33,422 nucleotides of DNA, taken from NCBI GenBank assembly GCA_964385755.1, contig CAYLPZ010000019.1, positions 1 through 33,422 on the forward strand, in the 5' to 3' direction. The notes below the pieces were generated by a model. It was not told the DNA's origin. It saw only the letters and a program-made list of their open reading frames with translations, and searched no databases. This DNA comes from CAG-698 sp964385755. Its GTDB lineage: Bacteria > Bacillota_I > Bacilli_A > ML615J-28 > CAG-698. The translations under genes were made by a program, and so were the position numbers. This document shows positions 23,276 to 31,200 of the stretch, one piece after another. Positions within the stretch are counted from its first letter, which is position 1. Every line of letters starts with the position of its first letter.

Positions 23276-23810
23276 GGCATAATTCGCTCGATGCATATGT
23301 ATAATTTTTAATTACTTCGTAATAATCATTTTCAGTAGCTTTGAAATTTCCTCTAACATATTGTGCACATATTATGCCATCATCTGCTAACATATCATTT
23401 TCGATTATTGTATCAATAATCTCTTTACATATATTTAATTTATATGGTGGATCTAGGAAAATTATATCAAATTTCTTCTTTTCCACAATAAATTTATTTA
23501 ACGCAACTTTGTAGTCACAATTCATTACAAAAGTTCTTTCTTCTTCTTTTAGTGCTTTGATATTTGAGTTGATAATTTTCACTGCTTGATAGCTTTTTTC
23601 TACTATGAATGCACATCCTGCTCCTCTAGAAAGTGACTCCAATGAAAGTGCTCCACTTCCCCCAAATAAGTCAAGGACGATTTGACCATCAAAGTATGGT
23701 CCAATTATATTAAAAACTGATTCTTTCATGCGATCAGTCATCGGCCTTGTGTCTAAACCATCTAGTGTATTTAATATTCTACTTCTATGAATTCCTGATA
23801 TTATTCTCAT
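23238..23810 (-). CDS. rsmD: 16S rRNA (guanine(966)-N(2))-methyltransferase
   Basis: 190 residues, full length. Uses S-adenosylmethionine to methylate G966 of 16S rRNA in the small subunit. The MRIISG start is characteristic, as is TRPMTDRMKESVFNII (21-36). The SAM site is LDLFGGSGALSLE (46-58), and catalytic DPPY is at 120-123. The start follows AAAGGAA. The last 12 codons overlap the 3' end of the converging membrane protein gene, and no terminator is seen between them. In many Firmicutes rsmD precedes coaD; here it is alone. Confidence 0.95.
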   Translation of the reverse strand: MRIISGIHRSRILNTLDGLDTRPMTDRMKESVFNIIGPYFDGQIVLDLFGGSGALSLESLSRGAGCAFIVEKSYQAVKIINSNIKALKEEERTFVMNCDYKVALNKFIVEKKKFDIIFLDPPYKLNICKEIIDTIIENDMLADDGIICAQYVRGNFKATENDYYEVIKNYTYASSELCLMQKKSKTPKQE

Positions 23811-23875
23811 AAATTTCCTTTCATTTTTTTACTTTTTTATGTATATAATATTATTTTTCGTAAACAATATTAATG

Positions 23876-23893
23876 CAAGTAAGAAATTACTTG
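23876..23893. other. Small inverted repeat upstream of rsmD
   Basis: CAAGTAA-GAAA-TTACTTG lies between the rsmD promoter region and a purine-rich stretch on the minus strand. It could be a small hairpin in the rsmD leader or an operator. Confidence 0.25.
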
Positions 23894-23929
23894 TTCCTTC
23901 TCCTCTCCCTATCATATATATCTATTGAA

Positions 23930-23961
23930 AATAGAGTTATTTCCATAACTCTATTTTTTTA
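23930..23961. terminator. Terminator behind the HNH-like gene
   Basis: Perfect 11-bp stem AATAGAGTTAT (23930-23940) with ATAACTCTATT (23945-23955). On the minus strand it follows the HNH-like stop and is followed by TTTC; on the plus strand the T-run is longer. Confidence 0.7.
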
Positions 23962-23963
23962 TT

Positions 23964-24293
23964 TTAGATAAATCCACCATCATCATTAGATGTTTTTTCA
24001 ATATAATAGAAATCTTCACTTTCCTCATAAATTACTTTATAAGTTCTATTCATAATTTCAAATTCAGGATATGATAAGCCTTTTTCTTCTATAGTTGTAT
24101 GATGCATAATAATCATATTACCAATATCATCTTTGCCTCCAAGCTCTAATGGTTTCATATAAGCAATATTCCATCCAACTTGGTTTTTTTCGCCATAATC
24201 ACTTCTTTTAATCTTTCGACCAGAAAAGTCATAGGCGTACTCTTTCTTATTCATTTCCAAATCCCATAATTTCAGTGCACTTTGTTTGTCCAT
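23964..24293 (-). CDS. Degenerate HNH-nuclease-like protein
   Basis: 109 residues, acidic, soluble. The middle matches an HNH/beta-beta-alpha fold: GWNIAYMKPLELGG (40-53) aligns with the G-x-N-I-D-H-x-x-P-x-x-x-G-G pattern, then Asn59, HH (64-65) and TTIEEKG aligning with the usual TNxEK. The Asp-His pair that should bind metal and catalyse is Ala44-Tyr45, and the last Asn is Ile68, so nuclease activity is probably lost. Such family members with DH intact are common small Firmicute proteins. It starts 8 bp after the membrane-anchored gene and forms an operon with it. Confidence 0.55.
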   Translation of the reverse strand: MDKQSALKLWDLEMNKKEYAYDFSGRKIKRSDYGEKNQVGWNIAYMKPLELGGKDDIGNMIIMHHTTIEEKGLSYPEFEIMNRTYKVIYEESEDFYYIEKTSNDDGGFI

Positions 24294-24301
24294 ATAATCA
24301 C

Positions 24302-24937
24302 CTATTCTTCCTTTTCATAACAATCTTTCAAATATTTAACAAGTAAATTATAATAATTTCCATCAAAATCTGATAGATTATAACGAATTGTACTATTCTC
24401 ATCTACACTTTCATCAACTATTGTAGATTCTGTGTAGGAATAATATATTAGGTTTGCACTTTTAATCATATCTTTATCAACATCTTTGAATAACTTCACT
24501 TCGTCATTATCAAGTTGTAATGGGTCAATAATATATATTGTCTCATCTAATTCATTCTTCTTGTTAATTTGTTTTAGAATATCATCAACACAATAAATAA
24601 AATAATCAGCATCAGAATATAAATCACTTATTAATAATAATTGGAATGTCTCTTTATTTTTTATTTTTTCAACTAAATCTTTATATTTAATTGTTTCAAA
24701 AACATTATCTTCTGTTAAAGAGTCGTATTTATTAGCTATTTTCTTTTTATCACTACCTGTAATTATTGTACCAAGAATAATTGCGACAATTGCAACTAAT
24801 CCTAGAATTACTATTGTTCTATATAATATCTTTTCAAATTTTGATTGTTCATTAGCTTCTTGAACAACCTTTTCTTCTTTTTTCTTTTCTTCTTGTCTTT
24901 TTATTTTCTTTTGTTTCTCTTTGTTAATTTTATTCAT
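24302..24937 (-). CDS. Membrane-anchored protein of unknown function
   Basis: 211 residues. A strongly lysine/glutamate-rich coiled N-terminus (1-35) is followed by one membrane helix (about 41-64) and a soluble, acidic outer domain (70-211). In the domain, a strand TFQLLLISDLYSDADYF, a helix and a strand ETIYIIDPLQL resemble a thioredoxin-like arrangement without any Cys pair; that is a weak impression. No family recognised. A good promoter lies upstream and the degenerate HNH gene follows 8 bp downstream. Confidence 0.7.
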   Translation of the reverse strand: MNKINKEKQKKIKRQEEKKKEEKVVQEANEQSKFEKILYRTIVILGLVAIVAIILGTIITGSDKKKIANKYDSLTEDNVFETIKYKDLVEKIKNKETFQLLLISDLYSDADYFIYCVDDILKQINKKNELDETIYIIDPLQLDNDEVKLFKDVDKDMIKSANLIYYSYTESTIVDESVDENSTIRYNLSDFDGNYYNLLVKYLKDCYEKEE

Positions 24938-24961
24938 AAAGCACCAACTTTCTTATATTAG

Positions 24962-24990
24962 ATTATACACTAAATATAAATAATATGCAA
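24962..24990 (-). promoter_or_regulatory. Promoter of the 24937-23964 operon
   Basis: On the minus strand TTGCAT (24985-24990), 17-bp spacer, TATAAT (24962-24967), 24 bp before the ATG. Confidence 0.75.
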
Positions 24991-25124
24991 CAATTGTTAT
25001 ATTATAATTTTTTTATCATATTGTCTAATTTTAAACTTTATTTCTTTATTTTAGCTTCATTTTTTAGCTTTAAATCGATTTTTCAATCTTTATCAAATAA
25101 CTAATCATTTCAATCAATTATGCA

Positions 25125-25158
25125 CACAAAAAGAAAAAGCCATACAAATGTATGACTT
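25125..25158 (-). terminator. Terminator of the giant surface protein gene
   Basis: On the minus strand AAGTCATACA pairs with TGTATGGCTT (forward 25137-25158, one G-U), followed by TTTCTTTTT. It lies 52 bp after the stop codon. The 25000-25120 stretch beyond it holds nothing I recognise. Confidence 0.8.
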
Positions 25159-25209
25159 GTTTCTTTTCTATTTAATTTAATTATTCTTAATTATGATTAA
25201 ATATTTTAA

Positions 25210-28200
25210 TTATGATAATTTTTCAATCATTAATTTAATAGTTGCGGGACTGTAACTATTTGAAATTGAGTAAGTAACCCTTAGATAATATGTTTTCCCT
25301 GCTTCTAATGAATATTCAAAATAGAAATTATATCTATGTCCAGTCAAAGTTGCCTTACTGCTATCATCATCATTATACTTAATTTGACTTCCACCAGCTG
25401 TTTCATATAAGTAACCTTTACTATCTAAACTAGATGCTTGTGTATAAAAACGATATGTTCCACTTTCTTCTACAGTAAATTTGAAGTAGAATTCATAATT
25501 ACCATTTGGAGAAACTGGTAAATTCATTGTTTCTTCATTATACGTGAATGCACCATCAAATGTTTTACCATCCGCATATTCAACTAATGTTGAAACTTCC
25601 ATAGTAGCTTGACCACTACCAGTTGCAACTAAGTAATAATTAGTTTCAGCTTCTAATTGAATTGCAGTATTACCTAATTTAGTTTTTGATGCAGTATAAA
25701 TTGTTACACTTCCGTTATCTAAAGCAAAGAAATACCATAATTTTTCTGCACCAGTAGTAAATGTGTAATAATAACCTTTTTCTAATAATTGAATATCAGT
25801 TTGTGCTTGTAATGTTAAGCTTTCAGCAGTTGTCCAGTATTCACCAGTTCCAACTAATTTTAATAGAACATCAAAGTTAGTTGTGTAATAAGAAGAAGAA
25901 TTATAAAGTTTAATTGTATAAGTACCACTTGCAAGTTCAATATATTCTTCTTTATCTGATGATGAACTGATTTGTTTAACTGTAGCACCTGTAGAATCAA
26001 GAATTGTTGCAACTCTAGTAGTACCAGATGTATTTGTTACCGCAAATAAATATGTTCCACCAGTTACTGCTGCTTGATAATACATTGTACCGCCTTTAGT
26101 AAAGTCAGTAGTTACTTTTGTACCTAATGTATATTCTAAAGGATTACTTGTTGTATATCCTTGAGGGAAATCTTCTACTACAAATACAATTTGACAAGTT
26201 TCACATTCAGATTGAGTCCAGTTAGTACTAAATACAAAATAATATGTAGTATTTTCTTCACACTCAAAACTAAATACACTTGAAGAATTTGCGCTAGTGT
26301 TCTTATTATTTAATCCAGTAGCAGTTTGTGTTAACTCAGCGTTTTTATAAACACATAAACTATTCCATCCAGTTCCTGTAACTTTGATTGCTAAAGTATC
26401 AGTTGCTAAAGCAGTAAATTTATAAACTAATTTTTCAGCTTTTGAGTGATATGTTCCAGGAGCAATTGTTACAATTTGATTCTTAGTAAATTCAATTGCT
26501 TCACTTGCTTCATCTTGTGGATAATCACAAATTGAGAAGACAAATTTTCCATAACCGATATCACTTGAATATGAATATGAAAGTAGGTCAAATGAAATGT
26601 AGTAAGCAGTTCCTGCTGTTAATAATACTTCTTTTGTACCGTTTGTAGCTGATACAACAACTTGACCATCACTTGTAGTAACTTTAAATTTAGCACTTGA
26701 ACTATAACGTTTAGAAGATGCTACATATTTGAAATCTTGAATATCATCTGTATTAAATGTGATGTAATATTTAGCAGTTACTTCAGGAGTAAATACAGTA
26801 AAGAATTCATGTTTTGTTTTAAATGTTTCAAATAATGGTGATTGATAACCATTGTTTTGATATTCAATTACAACAGCATTTTCTTTTGATAAACCAGTAT
26901 CTGATACATAACGAGCATAAACTGTAGTATTTGCAGATAAAGGCTCATTTGTATTTAATTCTTGTGTATACTGTGCATCTTTATAGAATCCAATGAATTC
27001 ATATCCTTCACGAGTAGGAACAGTTAATGTATATTTTACATTCGCATTAACTTCTTGATTTTCTAATGCATCTACACCCTCAGGAACAACAAATGAAACT
27101 ACAACTGTTGGACTATAGTATGTATAAGTACCATTGTCATTAACAACTACGTTATAATAGAATGTCTTAGCATCGTCATAAATTGCACATGAAACGCCTT
27201 CACCAACTTCTTTAGTACATTTCACTGCAGTGCCATTTAAAATTGCTTGTCCATAAGCACCGATTACAAGTGTATTTTCATCACAAGTATAAGTTCCAAC
27301 AGGATATGCTAGGTCAGCTTCATTCATCTTAGATCCATCATAACCATAAGAAGTTACAAGCTTATTATCTCTATTATAAATTTTTACTTCAAATGAATTA
27401 TAAGAATTGTAAGCACTAACAACATTTTCTTGATTATCTTTAAAAGATACTCCAAAGTATACACTTGATCCTTTATTTACAAAGATAGAATATAACTGTC
27501 CTGCTTTTGTTGTGTAATCAATTAAATCTGTCCCTTGATTATCAAAAATACTAAATTTAATTTGTGATGTACTCATTGTTTCACTTTCAAATGGTGAAAG
27601 CAATAAGAATTTATTGATTACTCCTTCTTGGGCTTCTTCGACTGTTTGAAAACCATATGTTGGATTACTAACATAAGGAAGAATTACAAGTCCAGTTACA
27701 TCATCAACAAATCCTTTTACATAATACTCTGTTTCATTATATGTATATTTTAAAATAAATGATCCAGTAGTAGCATCATAGTTTTGAATTTGGTAAGAAG
27801 TAATATTGCTATTAATGATACCTGATGTATTAGTTCCTGTATATGTACCTGTGTTATTTGCATCAAAACTTAATGTTCCAGTATAAGTTCCAGATACTGA
27901 ACTTCCTCTTGTTGCATAAGTGCCATAAGCTAAGTATGCGCTATAATAAGTCTTGCCAGCGAAGACTGGTGCTTTTTCAAAGGCACCACCTTCACTTGAC
28001 TTAACTAAATTAACAATTTCTTTACCAGTAGAATCATAAACAGATAATTGACTCTTTTGGTAAGCATTTGCAACAGTAACCTCACCATCAGTAGATGTGA
28101 AAGTTACATTTCCATAAACTTTATTTTTATATACAAAGACATTTATAACAGAACCATCAGCAGTAGTAAATGCTAATAATCTTGTTTTTCCGCCATCCCA

Positions 28201-31200
28201 AGCACAACCATCTGTCTTGCTTGTTTGTGCGTTATTTGCATTACGAATTAATACATAAACATCGTTTGTTAAATCAGTTGCTGAAGGACTGTATGAAATT
28301 GCTATAACTCCATTTGTTTCATCGAATGCAACTGTATGTCCACCAACAACATTCATACCCTTTGATTCGCTATATTCAAATGTTAAGCCTTTACTTACAC
28401 ATCCAGAAATTACTTTTCCATCAACTCCAACAGATAGAGTTTTACCATTTGTAACATAAGCAGTTGTTCCAACACTGCCACCCCATACTTCTGCTCCACT
28501 ATATGTGCCATAGTAAATAGAAGCTTCAGCTAAAACTGCTTCAATTGTCATATTTTCAGTAATAGTACCAAATGTATAACTAGCACCATTACATGTCCAA
28601 CCAGTAATAGCATAACCATTAATTACATTTGTTGGATAATCAAATTTGACTGTTTCACCTTTTCCATAGAAGTAATTTTCATCAGCTTTAAATTCTACTC
28701 CATCAACTGTGTTGTAAATAACAGTTAATGTCACTTTTTCAACCCAATTTGCTTTAATTGTTACATCTTGAGTTGGAGTTAATTCATAAACAGCTTCTGT
28801 ACTTTCTCCAACAAAATATCCACGGAATACATAACCTTCTTTAGTTGGAACAGGCAATGTAACTAAAATATTCTTATTTAAAGAAATAGTAGCTTCTACA
28901 CCTTCACCACCATCTAAGTCAACAGTAACATTTACCATTGGTTTAACTGGTGTATATGTTTCACCAGAAATAGTGAATTCATAATATCCATTTTGAACAT
29001 AAGCTTTAACTAAAGTGCCATCAATTGTATAAGTTCCAGTAGCTCCTTGTAAGCCTAAAGAAGCATCAGAAACTTTAATAGTTGAAATACCATCAAGTGT
29101 GATTGTATAAGCACCATTCTCATATGTTCCACGTTCTGCACTTGGAGCAACCATTGTTGTTCCATCAAATCCATATAAAGCAATTTCATTGTTATCTTTA
29201 TCTAAGATAGCTGCAGAAGGACTACCAAATACATTATTTCCTGCAATTTGTTGTGAAGTTGCATCAACAAATTTTACACCGAATGTAACTACACCATTAT
29301 TAATAAATGCATTTACTTTAACGTCTCCATAAGTATAAGATAATACTCTTACTTTTCCACCATCCCAGTATGATGATGAAACATTTGCTTTCGCACTTGA
29401 AGAATTTTGGTATTGTTGTAAGAACCATACTTCTTTCATTTCACTGTCTAATCCAGCTGCTTTATTAACTATAATTACTCCTGTTGTGCTATCTACATAA
29501 CCTTTATGAACTTCAACAGTTTCACCCTTTGTCATTGTAAATGTTATATAACCAGTTGTTTTATCATAATCTGCGATTTGGATATCATAACCATAGAATG
29601 GATATGTAGAAGGATTTGCAGCAAATCCATCAGGATCAACATCAATAATTGGTATTCTATCATCTAAAGATGATACACCACCATTTGTATTTGTTCCATT
29701 TACAAACATGAAGTAATATTTTTGGTTATAGATAGGAGCTTCTTCCCAAACAGCAGTAACTGTTAAGTCACCACTAATTACACTTCCAGATGTAACTTCT
29801 TGATCACTTTCATCAACCCATTTAACAAATTTATGTTTTGCGAAAACAGGTTTTTCTAATGTGATAGTTTCACCAACACCATATTCAACAGTTGTATTTT
29901 CAGTTGTACCGTCCGCATAAACAATTGTTAATGTAGCTTTTTCAAGCCATTTAGCATAGATACTTACACTTTCAGTAGTAGGTGCAAATGAAGTGATTGC
30001 TTCACCTTCAAATGTATTTGATAAGAACCAACCTCTAAATACATAATCAGTAGTATTCGTAAGTTTTGGTAAATCAAATGAAATATTATAATTCTTAGTT
30101 ACAGCTTGAGGAGTTTGATAACTAGATACGAATGTAACTTCACACATTGGTTTTGTTACAACACATGTATTACCAGATAATGTTACATAATAGTATTCTA
30201 AATTATTTCCTTCACTATCAACTGTATAAACATCAAATCCTTCACCATTTTGTGCATATGTAGCTTTTACATTATTTAATAATGCTCCACCAACACCATT
30301 AAGTATCAATGTGTAACTTTCAGAAGTGTAAGTGCCATAATATGCATCTAAAGGTTCAATTACACATTTATTAGTTGCAAATGTTGGAGATTTAGTTCCG
30401 ATTGCTAAAACAATATTTCCTTCTAAATCTTTAACAACTAAACTATTTTTATTATAAACATCAGTTAATTCTACAGCATTGCCAAATGCATCTTCAACAC
30501 TTGAAACATTGTATAATACATTATCTAAGAATAATACTTGTTTATTTCCTTGTTTTGTTTCAACTGTAATAATTCTTGTATGATAACTAATATTATTTTG
30601 ACCCTTATAATATCCAATACCTACATTACCAACGATTGGTTTTGTAGTGCTTTGAGGATCACGAACGAATGTATATGTATCATCACCAATTTCTAATTGC
30701 TTTGATCCATAATAACTTGTTACTAATATATCTGCTTCTTCATTCCACCATAAGTAAAGAACACTACTACCAGTTACTGTTAATACTTTTGTTTCTTCGT
30801 TGTATGCAGTAACTTTACCAGAGAATTTTCCTGTAACGTTTCCATCTTTATCGATTGCTAAACTTACATTTGCACTTCTAATATTGTTCTTGCCATCAGT
30901 GTTTACACCATAGTAATTACCATAGTAAACAGGTAATTTAATCCATTTTGCAAATAATACAGTACCTGTATCTTCTTCTGTGATTTCATAATCTAAATCA
31001 GAAACCATACTCTCATCAGAACAAGATTCTTCTACATACCAACCAGCAAAATATGCCCATTTAGTTAAATCTGTTGAATAATCAGGTAATAATTCTCCAA
31101 CTTTTTGTCCTGGAACATAGTATAATGTTTCACTCTCACTTGAAACGTTACCACCAATTACATCTTTGATAACAATACCAACTTTATTTGCCCATTTAGC

